A stretch of DNA of 64,000 nucleotides from Yponomeuta sedellus (lineage: Eukaryota > Arthropoda > Insecta > Lepidoptera > Yponomeutidae), in contig OW203750.1 of the NCBI GenBank assembly GCA_934045075.1, forward strand, positions 10,024,729 to 10,088,728. The letters are read 5' to 3'. Below, in pieces: positions 48,801 to 59,300 of this stretch. The position numbers and the translations under genes are program-made. Positions within the stretch are counted from its first letter, which is position 1, and each line of letters opens with the position of its first letter. Below the pieces are notes generated by a model. That model was not told where the DNA came from, searched no databases, and worked only from the letters and a program-made list of their open reading frames with translations.

Positions 48801-51378
48801 CTGCGTAATCCTTATCAAGCATAGCATGAATATTTTGTTTATATTTGCTAGCGTAGTTGGAGTCTTTATTCATCTTAGATTCGAGAGTTCTAAAACGGCG
48901 TAAAGCGAGTGGACGGCTGTCGGGGACCTGTTCGATATTGTCACGCCACAGTAGTCCTGTCTGAAATCTTCCAGACGGTAGACGCCTAGTAGTTTCCTCT
49001 AGCAATATCAAAGCTCTTTGTTCCTCAACAGAGCGGTAATCTTTTTTTTCTATACCTATAGAATCTAAACTGTAATAGTCTTTGATGAGGGTATCTAAAG
49101 TACGGCTGTCCCTTAGACTATCTTCTTCGCACTCTGTAATAGCATGGTTCACGAAGTTGACAGGCCTGGACATGGTTGTAGTAGAGCCGTATAGAACCCA
49201 ACCTAACGGGGTCAAAGACGCTGCTGGTTGTGACACCTTACCGCGACGTATGGTTTTTGAAAAGGTAAGATGCCAATTATCAATGCCAAGCAGAAGCATA
49301 GGTTTTGCATTTTCATAGCACAAAACATCGTTTAAATCGCGTAGATAATCGCAGGTTTTGATTTGCTCTGAACGAATACACTGTTTAGCAATAGTCAAAT
49401 TTGGAATGGACCTCGCTACAATATCGTGTGTTTGTTTACTGTGGCAGCCCTTGACTTTAATGTTCACGAAATTAACCTCTATATTTTTACCAAGACCGCC
49501 AATACACTCGACCTGAATTTGACTTTTAGGCCCGGTAGCACCTATCAAGTCAGCTACAGATTTGTCTATAAATGAGGCCGTAGACCCATCGTCAAGTAGT
49601 GCATACGTATCAAAACTACCTTCAGGACCGATAATAGTGACAGGTAGAACCTTTAATAAAGGCCTTTGCATTGGGTTAGGGGAGGCACTATGAGATACAA
49701 TAGCAGTTGGTACCTCCTCAGACGGGTGCTCATCGTGTTCATCTATATCAACATGAGCAGCAGTTTCAACCGTAGGTCGATGGAGCAAGGTATTATGTCT
49801 CCGACTGTACCTGCATCCGGTGACTTCGCAGTGTTTCCTGCAAGCTAAATATTTATGTGAACCTTTAGATAAACATCTATAACAGACCTTATTTTCGGTA
49901 ACCCATTGCCAGCGTTCATCGATAGGTAATGAGATAAACTTTTCACAGTCATGAACTTCGTGTGTACCCGTTTTGCAATATCTACATGCTGTCAAACTCT
50001 TTGGTTTTGTTGACAGTGTCGCATGAAAAACTTTTGAGTGTTGCTTACTAGCGACATTTGTTTTGATAATCTGTGAATTATTTGTTGTGACAGATTTTCC
50101 GTACAAATTTTCTGAACCAAATGTACAATATTTTGCTAAGCGTTTGGATTCATTATCTAAAAAATCTGATAGTAGTTCTAGCTTATGCATTTTAGGGGCA
50201 TCACTCGAAGATGCAAAGTCGGCCCATCTATAACGTAAAAGAGGGGTTAATTTCCCTATGATGGTACCAACAAGTTCGGGTGAGGCTAGATACTCTGGCT
50301 GATGCAGCTCTCTAATTACTTCGACACAATTTCGAAGGCGGCACGCAAAGATGTTAAGGTCCTTCGGAGACTCGTGCAGCGGCAACCTGGCTAAAGACCT
50401 GATGGAGGAGAGTTGGTGCAGAATAATGGATTCCGGCTGGCCAAAGCGACTCTCCAGGGAACTCATTATCTGTGCTGGATGCGCGGCAGTCATGAGAAGA
50501 GCAGACACAGCTTCCTTGGCGGCTCCACACAACGCAGTATCGAGCCTGGCCAAGTTCTCTTCTGGGCTGAATCTAGCTTCAGATCGCGAGTACGTCTTCT
50601 TGAACATGAGCCAGCCAGAGACGCTACCATCGTACAAAGGAAGTTTAATACTCACATGTTCCTTCTTGCTTCCAAGTTCTGCAATAACTTGAGCCAGTTT
50701 AATAAATGAATCTTGTGTCTGTGCATTACTAATCGTTTTATTTTTGTCGTCAATATTACAAATCGCAGGTGAGGATTTATTGTAGTGTGTGCCTAATATG
50801 TTTGTAGAGTTCGTTTTGTCGTTGAACTGTTGGCAAAGATCTCCACGCGGCGCATTTGCGCTTGTAGAGATAACGGCGACATTTTGTGCAGTTCCCGCAG
50901 TAGGTACGTCTCCGACGTCTAAAGCACTGCAAGGGAATTGTTCGTTATTACCACGAATATTATTAACTTCACACTCAATCAACCACCTTTGAGTTGAGTT
51001 GCTTTTTTCTGAAGCGGCAGACTCAATAGCCGCGAGTTCCGCCTGCAGTTCCAACTCGGCTGCTTTGCGGTCATGTTCGGCTAACCTTCGCTCTCGTTCC
51101 GCACTTAAGCGAGCATGCCTTGCTATGGCAGCCAACTTCTGGGTCTTGATAGAGGCTCGCGATGACGTTGCGGAATGCGTGCTTGAAGGTACCGTTTTTT
51201 GCAATTGGACAGATTCTGGCAATTCAACAGGTAAAAAAGGCTCGGAAATACAATGCTCCTGTAAGAGAGCCTCATCGTGGCAAGCTTGAGCAAGCGTAAT
51301 GCCTGACGATGGAGCTGGAGAGATTTCACTTACCCCTGTCTGGAATTGATTTTTCGCTACTGAGCGCGTTATGGGCAT
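45805..51378 (-). CDS. BEL/Pao Gag-Pol polyprotein, uninterrupted
   Basis: An open frame runs from 51417 to the stop at 45805; the first plausible ATG is 51378 ('MPITRS'), giving about 1857 residues. Counting from 51417, domains come in order: N-terminal coiled region (95-140), Gag-like (about 255-430), Cys-rich zinc knuckles (478-540, 'CRYC', 'CYRC'), aspartic protease 'ALLDDGSTASF' (606-616), reverse transcriptase with 'YMDDYLG' (1021-1027), RNase H ('FADAS' 1203, 'SDSQ' 1278), integrase zinc finger (His1521, His1526, Cys1556, Cys1559), integrase core (Asp1593, Asp1654, Glu1696) and a C-terminal DNA-binding-like region. This order, with RNase H before integrase, is that of Pao/BEL elements. 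No envelope-like gene is seen. All catalytic residues visible are intact. Confidence 0.95.
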   Translation of the reverse strand: MPITRSVAKNQFQTGVSEISPAPSSGITLAQACHDEALLQEHCISEPFLPVELPESVQLQKTVPSSTHSATSSRASIKTQKLAAIARHARLSAERERRLAEHDRKAAELELQAELAAIESAASEKSNSTQRWLIECEVNNIRGNNEQFPCSALDVGDVPTAGTAQNVAVISTSANAPRGDLCQQFNDKTNSTNILGTHYNKSSPAICNIDDKNKTISNAQTQDSFIKLAQVIAELGSKKEHVSIKLPLYDGSVSGWLMFKKTYSRSEARFSPEENLARLDTALCGAAKEAVSALLMTAAHPAQIMSSLESRFGQPESIILHQLSSIRSLARLPLHESPKDLNIFACRLRNCVEVIRELHQPEYLASPELVGTIIGKLTPLLRYRWADFASSSDAPKMHKLELLSDFLDNESKRLAKYCTFGSENLYGKSVTTNNSQIIKTNVASKQHSKVFHATLSTKPKSLTACRYCKTGTHEVHDCEKFISLPIDERWQWVTENKVCYRCLSKGSHKYLACRKHCEVTGCRYSRRHNTLLHRPTVETAAHVDIDEHDEHPSEEVPTAIVSHSASPNPMQRPLLKVLPVTIIGPEGSFDTYALLDDGSTASFIDKSVADLIGATGPKSQIQVECIGGLGKNIEVNFVNIKVKGCHSKQTHDIVARSIPNLTIAKQCIRSEQIKTCDYLRDLNDVLCYENAKPMLLLGIDNWHLTFSKTIRRGKVSQPAASLTPLGWVLYGSTTTMSRPVNFVNHAITECEEDSLRDSRTLDTLIKDYYSLDSIGIEKKDYRSVEEQRALILLEETTRRLPSGRFQTGLLWRDNIEQVPDSRPLALRRFRTLESKMNKDSNYASKYKQNIHAMLDKDYAELCTATPSGISWYLPHFGVVHPQKKKLRIVCDAAAKCEGVSLNSLLLPGPDLLQSLIAILMRFREGRIALSADIREMFPQIKIRPEDRDAQRFLWRDDPKQPIQEYRMSSMMFGTVCSPFTALYLKNKIATEHQRSHPKAAAAIIRDTYMDDYLGSCDNEEEAALLSLDIVSVLGSAKFEMRSWVSNSAKALTRLPPDLCAVRATTVKVGPDSRTSTRVLGVSWDIANDTLSFPHIELDKIPEKLTKRVVLSNLMKIYDPLGLLTPAVIKGRVLFQKTWKLATSWDELLPKQFIDKWRDWFTSLLKILNNCVPRCYVTVNDPISSVQLHVFADASEQAYSCVAYWRFMCPNGKIQVSLISGKARVAPLKPTTIPRLELQAALIAARLSVFIVESHKRKPERVFFWSDSQTVLKWLRSDPGTFRTFVAHRVCEICEITNVSDWKYVPSSLNVADDATRFKDEFTINSRWFTGPSFLHQSPAEWPCELTTVNTPTSEECRTNKALVGLTLTQSRDLPSPVIADYTRFSVWLRFIRATARAHQCAAKFRHSSQDSKFPQCGLAILDVAFISSAERHAFLHIQLDSFKDEYLAIDAARPVSKESRLKNLSLIIGNDRLLRLSGRTGASTAIDSQPVVLDGKHPLTRLLIDSYHVKFAHSNNELVVNELRQRFYILGVRPSVRSVASHCQHCRNMKAKPQVPPIGDLPEARMAHHVRPFTYVGVDYFGPLNVTSGRRPMKHWVALFTCLTVRAIHIEVVESLSTHSALLALRRFISRRGCPTCIYSDNGTTFVGASNILHELYDFSTNRGISWKFIPPSAPFMGGCWERLIRSVKTALKTTLKDRSPRVEVLHTLLVEVEAMVNSRPLTHVSVGEDSQQALTPFNFLIGTSSHDHSLREFNEADLSRRADWRKAQRLAEHFWQRWTKEYLPLLIPRKSVTPHKELKSGDVVLVADGNLPRNCWPIGRVTELFPGKDNVVRVVNVATKGGVLRRPVRKLLPLSC

Positions 51379-51403
51379 TATTTTTCCTTTACTTCTGACA
51401 CCA

Positions 51404-51578
51404 TGAAACGAATGCACGTAAAATTGATGAAAACGCGAAAATCTTGTAGCAATCTTTTAATCTGTCTTTTTCTAGTTTTGCAATGACAATGTCCTATTTT
51501 TAAAAAGTAGACATAATAATATAAAACGCTATCAAAAAGTAAAATACTTAAAAAAGGTTGATTGGCCGGTCGGCAACA
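51404..51578 (-). repeat. BEL/Pao 5' LTR
   Basis: 175 bp, from 'tgttgccgaccggccaatca' to '...cattcgtttca' on the coding strand. It is identical to the two halves of the other LTR. Confidence 0.93.
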
Positions 51579-51583
51579 ATTAT

Positions 51584-52100
51584 TATTATTATTTATTAGC
51601 TAATCCATTATTACTAATAATATTTTTTTGAAATAAAAAATATTTGTATTTTTGTCACAATTTTTTTTATTCAGTTCATGTCAATGAAGCAAAAACACAA
51701 TTAGATTCCATGATCCTAACTAGGTACATAGCTTACAAGTACAATTAGTATAAGAAGCCTCTAAGCAACCTCCGTCCCATTTGTACCATTGGACAGTACC
51801 ATTGAAGGTACAACTGGGACTGAACAATCCCATTCGTGCCATTTTGTACCTTTCGGGCACATACCTTCTCCCAGACAGAGACTGTACAGGCCAAATCAAT
51901 ACACACACCTACAAAGGACAGACCTTTTCAAGTGATGCGATACGCCTTTACCAGAATATATTCTTAATTTCCTACATATTATAAGTTTCTAATCTAAGAC
52001 AAAATTTAAAATCACACAGTCGCAAGCGCAGTTCAAATAAATCTGAAATTCGTGTGACGGAACATACAGATGGCCCCTAATGTTTAAAGATCAACTAAAA
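51584..52100. other. Short unassigned stretch
   Basis: att-rich sequence directly after the BEL target site, then a segment at 51725-51960 with short inverted motifs ('gtaccattggacagtaccat', 'gtccagtc'). No exon is seen. Confidence 0.5.
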
Positions 52101-52113
52101 ATGTCACTACAGT

Positions 52114-52707
52114 ATTTAAAAACCTATTTAGAGGCTAAAAATTCCACCCATGCCGGGATTCGAACCCGCAACCTCTGGCTATCCGTGCCAGCGCACTACC
52201 AATTGAGCCAATGGGCGACTCACGGCATCAGTGAAATTTCGAACCACTACACTATTCTCTGTATTACGTACAGGCAGCGACATCTGACTTAAGCAAATTG
52301 CGGGTTCGAATCCCGGCATGGGTGAAATTTTTAGCCTCTAAATAGGTTTTTAAATTTGTTCCTTAGCACGGGTTAGTGCATTAAAAATAAAAATAGTATA
52401 ATCATGTGGGTACAGTGATATCGTTCCGATGTTAAACCTAACTGCAAAGTAGGTAGTCGGGGCTGTACGTGATGCAAATTGCTTAAGCCAGATGTCGCTG
52501 CCTGTACGTAATACAGAGAATAGTGTAAAGAGGTTCGAAATTTCACTGATGCCGTGAGTCGCCCATTGGCTCAATTGGTAGAGCGCTGGCACGGATAGCC
52601 AGAGGTTGCGGGTTCGAATCCCGGCATGGGTGAAATTTTTAGCCTCTAAATAGGTTTTTAAATTTGTTCCTTAGCACGGGTTAGTGCATTAAAAATAAAA
52701 ATAGTAT
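52114..52707. mobile_element. Composite foldback SINE (three heads), 13-bp TSD
   Basis: An antisense head (52130-52240), a truncated sense T-arm plus tail (52298-52400), and a complete sense SINE (52400-52707) lie in one block. Identical 13-bp copies of tgtcactacagta flank the block at 52101-52113 and 52708-52720, so all 594 bp inserted together or were built from one insertion. Confidence 0.85.
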
Positions 52708-53009
52708 TGTCACTACAGTAGTTTTCCAATAGCATAATTTACTGTGTACATAATTTAATAAACCTCTTTACAACACTTTTTTCTATGTATCTTTAATTCT
52801 GTCTGTAACGATAATTTTCTAAATTACCTCACCCTTTTACGAGATTTCCTTGACATTTTTGGCATTTACCACTTTACGTTTCAACTAGACCGGACTACAC
52901 AAATCGTCCTTTACCTGTTTATCGTTTTAAAAAAAAGCACAGACTTAAGTCGTAGAATTAACAAAATAGTGTGAAGAGTATTTTCTAAGGTTAACACGAG
53001 TACTAGACA

Positions 53010-53150
53010 TAATTAAAACTGTTTTAATACGAATTTCACTCGTTTATTTAATTTTTACAATTTTCCGACGTTTCGGCACTTTTACAGGTGCCGTGGTCTC
53101 GGATGACAAAAATATAATAAACGAGTGAAATCCGTATTAAAACAGTTTAA
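53010..53150. mobile_element. Short inverted-repeat element
   Basis: Arms 'actgttttaatacg' / 'cgtattaaaacagt' and 'cactcgtttatt' / 'aataaacgagtg' surround 'cgacgtttcggcac' ... 'gtgccgtggtctcgg', itself a hairpin. A related piece lies at 6240-6285. Confidence 0.7.
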
Positions 53151-53247
53151 ATAGTGTAAAGAGGTTTGCACCTTCACAGGTTAATGTACTAAGAGGAGTC
53201 TATTGAAAAACTACGCATTTTAAAGTCTAGCTGCAACTATGGTCCGC

Positions 53248-53385
53248 TCAGAAGTAGATAGGGATATCGGAGTAGGAGACGAGGTCAGCCGGCATCTTCT
53301 CTTCCATAGGGTCTGGCAGCTTCGCTTCAAGCGCCGGCTTCACGTCTTGCTCCGCTGTCGTGACAGTCACACTCTCCGGCTTAAT
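53248..53385 (-). CDS. Zinc-finger gene last exon
   Basis: It follows 'tttcactgcccacag' and gives 'IKPESVTVTTAEQDVKPALE' and an acidic, Pro-rich end '...SYSDIPIYF', then TGA. Confidence 0.88.
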   Translation of the reverse strand: MKPESVTVTTAEQDVKPALEAKLPDPMEEKMPADLVSYSDIPIYF

Positions 53386-56300
53386 CTGTGGGCAGTGAAA
53401 GTTAAAAGTAAAAAAAAGTATAATTCTGAGAAATGAGGTCCTTGAGTGTAGTGTTACTTTGAATGCCAGGATACGCAATAGTCTGATTAGAGAACGCTGT
53501 GGACTGAAAGAGGATGTAGTGACTAGAATTGAGAAAGGAATGTTGCGTTGGTTTGGATACGTGGAGAGGATGAAGGAAGAAAAATTGATGCAACAAATAT
53601 ATATTGCGAATGTGAGTGGAATGGCTGGTAACGGACGTCCCAGGCGGGCGTACATCGACCAAATAGGGGATGTGTTAGCAAAGGGGGAGGAATGATATCG
53701 TATAGTAAAATACACAGTCAGTAAGGATAAGGGCCTGCGCAGACGAGGGACTTTTGCCCCATGGGACAAAAATACCTGCATGCTTATCGAGTACTCACGG
53801 ACTCAACGCATACGGTGTGCGGTCATTTGCCGCGGGGAAAAGTGAAGCGCACTAGTGTAAGGAAGCAAATATTGTGAGACTACGCTGTCTGTAATTTACG
53901 TAAACTTAAAAAAAAGGAGTTTTAATAGAAAATAGAAAGTCCATTGCGACGCCTTACTGCTAAAACCGACTATCTGCATGAAATGTTGTTATGCACACAA
54001 TAACAAGTTTTAGTATAGTTAACGACATCCGAACCTTAAACTCGAGTTTTCTCGAAACAACATTTCATGCAGATAGTCGGTTTTAGCAGTAAGGCGTCGA
54101 TTTGCTTTATTTCAAATCGATTAACGAATCTGTTTTTTTTTCGGGTATTCCTCCGTACTCTTGTCGAGTCCAGTCTCTAGGTGTCCTCGGTAATTCGGGG
54201 GAACTCTTTGTACGGGGTCCTTTTAGTCTTTCGTGTGCGTTATTCAATGCAATTTATGAGAGATCTATATCGACGGACAAAAAAGTTCCCGGGGGACAGT
54301 GCCTCGTCTGCGCAGGCCTTGCATAGTCTGTAGGCGCGGCTCGCACGCGGGCGACGCGGGTTACGCTGGTGACCCGGGTTACGCTGGTGACCCGGGTTAC
54401 GCTGGTGACCCGGGTTACGCTGGTGACCCGGGTTACGCTGGTGACCCGGGTTACGCTGGTGACCCGGGTTACGCTAGTGACGCGGGCGACGCGGCGCGCG
54501 TACCTTGGCGCGGCGCAGCTTGAGGTGCACTAGTCGCACGTGCGTGCGGCACGCCGTGCGCTGCGCGAAGCGGCGCCCGCACGTGGCGCACGCGAACGGC
54601 TTCTCGCCCGTGTGCGTGCGCACGTGGTTCAGTAGCACCGACTTGCCCTGCGGGGGTACACGCTGCGTAAAGTACACTCGACGTCGCCTCAGTCTCTAAT
54701 AGTAGTTTGTTAACCAAGGGCTGTATGACATCAATTGCATATGAGGTTTTTGGCTCTCTTCGCTAATTAGCCCGAGTATGCAATTGATGCTTACACCCGA
54801 GGTGAACACTCTGCTTTACATATCGATTGTGAGGTAAATAAAAAAACAAGAAAACAGGTTGACTTTTTTTTGACTTGACCTTTTTCAAAACTTTTGAGAA
54901 AGAACTCCAAAACACGAAAAAAAAATACTTTCGCGCCTAGCTAGTCGACTGACTTTTTTACTCTTCACGATTTTATGGCACGCAAGCGCGTCAAATCGTG
55001 CTGGCCAGTTTGATTTTTAAATCGATTTCAATTAACATACGATGTGACTGCGAAACAAATAGTTCGACATTTAAAATAAAATCTTCATAAATTCTAATTA
55101 AACTGTCTCGATTCCGATTCGAGTAAATAATCGATACCGAGAAAAAAATATTAACTTTAAAAATATTCTTCTTGCAGTATGAGTATGACAGTTCTTTCTT
55201 CAAATTCCAAAACCTATGCTGTAATGTCATCATTACATGGTATGTTTTGAAACCTATGCTGTAATGATATCCATACACCCCGGCATTCAGGGAAGTAAAT
55301 GACTACTTACAGAGCATGAGATATGTAAATTTTCTTTACATCTATGTTGGGTAAGTAGGTTCATTGTACCTCCAAATGGGGCTTGTAGGTGACTAATTAG
55401 CGCTCTAGGGTAATAATATAGCTAGAAAAGCCCTAGAGCGGTAAGTAATTAAAAAAAAAACACTTCTTTCTTCCAAAAAGTTCGCGTACATCTAACCATC
55501 ATACTGGCAATGGACATCATGCATTCGGCCCAATGACCAAAGAGGTCGTTCTGCTATTCAGCCTTGTCTTCGTGTGAGTATAATAGTCATCAATTTTAAA
55601 TATCGAACGGCGAAGCTCAATTTCGTTTTTGAAAAAAAAATTAAAAAGTTCTTTCGTTCTTTCCTTGATTCTTTTTAATAAAAAAGGCGGGAATAGAAAA
55701 CTTTTACATAAAAATGTTTTAGCACGCTCTCAACAAGCCCCCCACTCACCCGGAAGGCGCGCTCTCAGCAAGCCCCCCACTCACCCGGAAGGCGCGCTCT
55801 CAACAAGCCCCCCACTCACCCGCAAGGCGCGCTCTCAGCAAGCCCCCCACTCACCCGGAAGGCGCGCTCTCAACAAGCCCCCCACTCACCCGCAAGGCGC
55901 GCTCTCAGCAAGCCCCCCACTCACCCGCAAGGCGCGCTCTCAGCAAGCCCCCCACTCACCCGCAAGGCGCGCTCTCAGCAAGCCCCCCACTCACCCGCAA
56001 GGCGCGCTCTCAGCAAGCCCCCCACTCACCCGCAAGGCGCGCTCTCAGCAAGCCCCCCACTCACCCGCAAGGCGCGCTCTCAGCAAGCCCCCCACTCACC
56101 CGGAAGGCGCGCTCTCAGCAAGCCCCCCACTCACCCGGAAGGCGCGGCCGCAGGCGTGGCACACGTGCTGCGGCGGCGCGCGCGGCGCGGCGTGCCGGCG
56201 CGCGTGCTTGCGCAGCGCGGCGCGCGAGGCCAGCGCGGCCCCGCACGCGCCGCACGCGTGCGCGCGCTCGCCCGCGTGCTGCACGCGCGCGTGCCGCTCG

Positions 56301-59300
56301 CGCAGCGCGCCGCTCTCGAAGCGCTTGCCGCACTCCGAGCACTCGAACCTACGAATTTGCCTCACTTTTCAAAATAGCGAAAAACAGTTTCTGTATACGG
56401 AGCGGGAAGTGGTGAAAACTGAAGCTCACTGTAGAGCCTGAAATATATTCTAATTGGAATTGATGTTAAGATCTCGCTATGGATTCACAAAAGGATCGCA
56501 GACGGCGCCAAATAGTCATATCAGCAACCACCTATATTTTTTGTCAAATAACTTAATAAAATGAAAATATGTTTCTGATTATACTATTTTTAGTTTTAAT
56601 GCACTAACCCGTGCTAAGGTACAAATGCAATGCAATTTGCTTAAGTCAGATGTCGCTGCCTGTACGTAATACAGAGAATAGTATAAAGAGGTTCGAAATT
56701 TCACTGATGCCGTGAGTCGCCCATTGGCTCAATTGGTAGAGCGCTGGCACGGATAGCCAGAGGTTGCGGGTTCGAGTCCCGGCATGGGTGAAATTTTTAG
56801 CCTCTAAATAGGTTTTTAAATATGTTCTACTGAGTTCGATCAGATCTCTTAGACATTTACGGTCTTTGTACAGATATTAAACGACAACTTTGCGAATTGT
56901 AAATAGCATTCACAAACAACCTGATCGTTTTGTGAGGGCCCAACTAATAAGCATTTTGATTTGAGATAAATTCGCACAGAACGGCCGACGAAGGTTAAGC
57001 CCATTTCGCTAAAATTATTTTAAATCTGCTCGCAGCTCATCGCAGCTCGCAGTGTCATGGCGTCGAATCTGACGTCACGCTCAGGTAAACAAACATCGTA
57101 ATCACTAGTATTCACACCAAAACACGAGCGAAGTTCACTAAAAGTGACGTCAAGCGGTGTGATGGATGTTTCAGTCAAAATGGCTGAAAGCAGTATTATA
57201 ATCTTTTATTTTATTGAAAATATTACATAGTAATCTCTTTTTTTTTTTCAAACTAAATCAGTGTTTTAAATCCTTTTAATTTATACTTTCCCCTAATACT
57301 TTTAAATCTTTGTTTATTTGATACTGTCGCCATGCCTATAACAGAAAGATAAACTCACTTGAATGTCTTCGGGTCCTTGTGTTTGAGGCTTTTCTGAAGG
57401 TGCTGACGTAAATTGTGAGCTGACTTGAATCTGTGAAATTAAAACAAAATAACACTCTAACATATTTCGTTTCATTCATTGTAATCGCGCCATTTTGTTT
57501 GCACAGACAACGTTCTAGCCCCGGCATGTTACGGCCGCTATAAGACGGCACCGTTATCTCAGGAAAACAAAGCATTAGCGGTGATAGCTGTCAGCTCTGT
57601 GCAGGCCAATACATTCACAACAATATTATGTATTGTGTGGAAAATATCAACAATTTCGGAAATATTAGTAGCCGGCCATCATAATATACAAGGAATACTC
57701 AATACTCAATACTTTATTGCATTCCACAAGTTTCAAGGTTGTTACATTATAACTTAACAGTTATTTGATAAGATCTTTGTGGACCCTGTAGGGCACGCAA
57801 CATTTTAAAGTGCTATATTAAAGTATGTATTACATTAATTTAAATTTAATTTGATTAATTATCATACAATTTTAATTAATTATATTTATAAAGTTACATT
57901 TACACAATTATTTATTTCATTTCATCTATACTATGGAATAATCGTGGCAATTACAAAGAAATTGTAATTTCCACGATTTATACTTGCTAAGGTTAATAGA
58001 AAAAAAAAAAAAATATTATATGTAAGGATACATTTTTACAGTTTATTAACACCATAAAGACTGACGAATAATAGTAGGTAACTCAGCTGTGAGCCAACAA
58101 ATTAACCGTCGCTGATTTTCAGTTAGGACCTGTTCATATCGTTCATATAGTTAATTTTTATCATCGTCATCAAACAATCATGTCCCCAACGAGGGAAGTG
58201 TCAGACCTGACGTCGAACTCGACGCAGTAGTGGTTAATACAGCGAGGTGTCAGACCTGACGTCGAACTCGACGCAGTAGTGGTTAATACAGCGAGGTGTC
58301 AGACCTGACGTCGCACTCGACGTAGTAGTGGTTAATACAGCGAAGTGTCAGACCTGACGTCGCACTCGACGCAGTAGTGGTTAATACCTACAGCGAGGTG
58401 TCAGACCTGACGTCGCACTCGACGCAGTAGCGGTTATAAGTATAGCGAGGTAACAGACCTGACGTCGCACTCGACGCAGTAGTGGTTAGAAGTATAGCGA
58501 GGTGTCAGACCTGACGTCGCACTCGACGCAGTAGTGGTTATAAGTATAGCGAGGTGTCAGACCTGACGTCGCACTCGACGCAGTAGTGGTTATAAGTATA
58601 GCGAGGTGTCAGACCTGACGTCGCACTCGACGCAGTAGTGGTCTCGTGCGTCGCTGTGCTTGAGCTGGTGGTGCTTGGCCTGGTTCTTGGTGCGGAACCG
58701 CGCCGCGCACTGCGGGCACGAGTAGTTCTTCACGCCCTCGTGGATCCTGACAAAAACCAACAAACACCCCGGCTTTAAAAACCTATTTTAGAGGCTAAAA
58801 ATTTCACCCATGCCGGGATTCGAACCCGCAACCTCTGGCTATCCGTGCCAGCGCTCTACCAATTGAGCCAATGGGCGACTCACGGCATCAGTGAAATTTC
58901 GAACCTCTTTACACTATTCTCTGTATTACGTACAGGCAGCGACATCTGGCTAAAGCAAATTGCATCACTTACAGCCCCGACTACCTACTTTGCAGTTAGG
59001 TTTTACATCGGAACGATATCACTGTACCCACATGATTATACTATACTAACTGCAAAGTAGGTAGTCGGGGCTGTAAGTGATGCAATTTGCTTAAGCCAGA
59101 TGTCGCTGCCTGTACGTAATACAGAGAATAGTGTAAAGAGGTTCGAAATTTCACTGATGCCGTGAGTCGCCCATTGGCTCAATTGGTAGAGCGCTGGCAC
59201 GGATAGCCAGAGGTTGCGGGTTCGAATCCCGGCATGGGTGAAATTTTTAGCCTCTAAAATAGGTTTTTAAATTTGTCCTTAGCACGGGTTAGTGCATTAA

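Larger units (their letters stand above)
44311..51578 (-). mobile_element. BEL/Pao LTR retrotransposon, complete, minus strand
   Basis: The 5' LTR is 51404-51578 (175 bp). The 3' LTR occupies 44311-45778 because a 1.29-kb transposon sits in it. The LTR sequences are identical when that insert is removed. They begin tgttgcc and end ttca on the coding strand. A 5-bp duplication, attat, flanks the element (44306-44310 and 51579-51583). A primer-binding-like site 'tggtgtcagaagtaaagg' follows the 5' LTR, and 'gcttggggcca' precedes the 3' LTR. One long polyprotein frame fills the interior. Identical LTRs point to a very recent insertion, 590 bp beyond the stop of the PDZ-RING gene. Confidence 0.95.

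Noticed and set aside
54102..54326. 74-codon frame near the 18-bp array
   Set aside because: Lies across the end of a MITE and has no splice or domain support.
55629..56441. 270-codon plus-strand frame of Ala/Pro/Arg repeats
   Set aside because: It is the antisense of the donor-containing 35-bp array and of the zinc-finger exon on the other strand.
58201..58640. CRISPR-like array
   Set aside because: Units are directly abutting tandem copies with no distinct spacers, in a eukaryotic intron.
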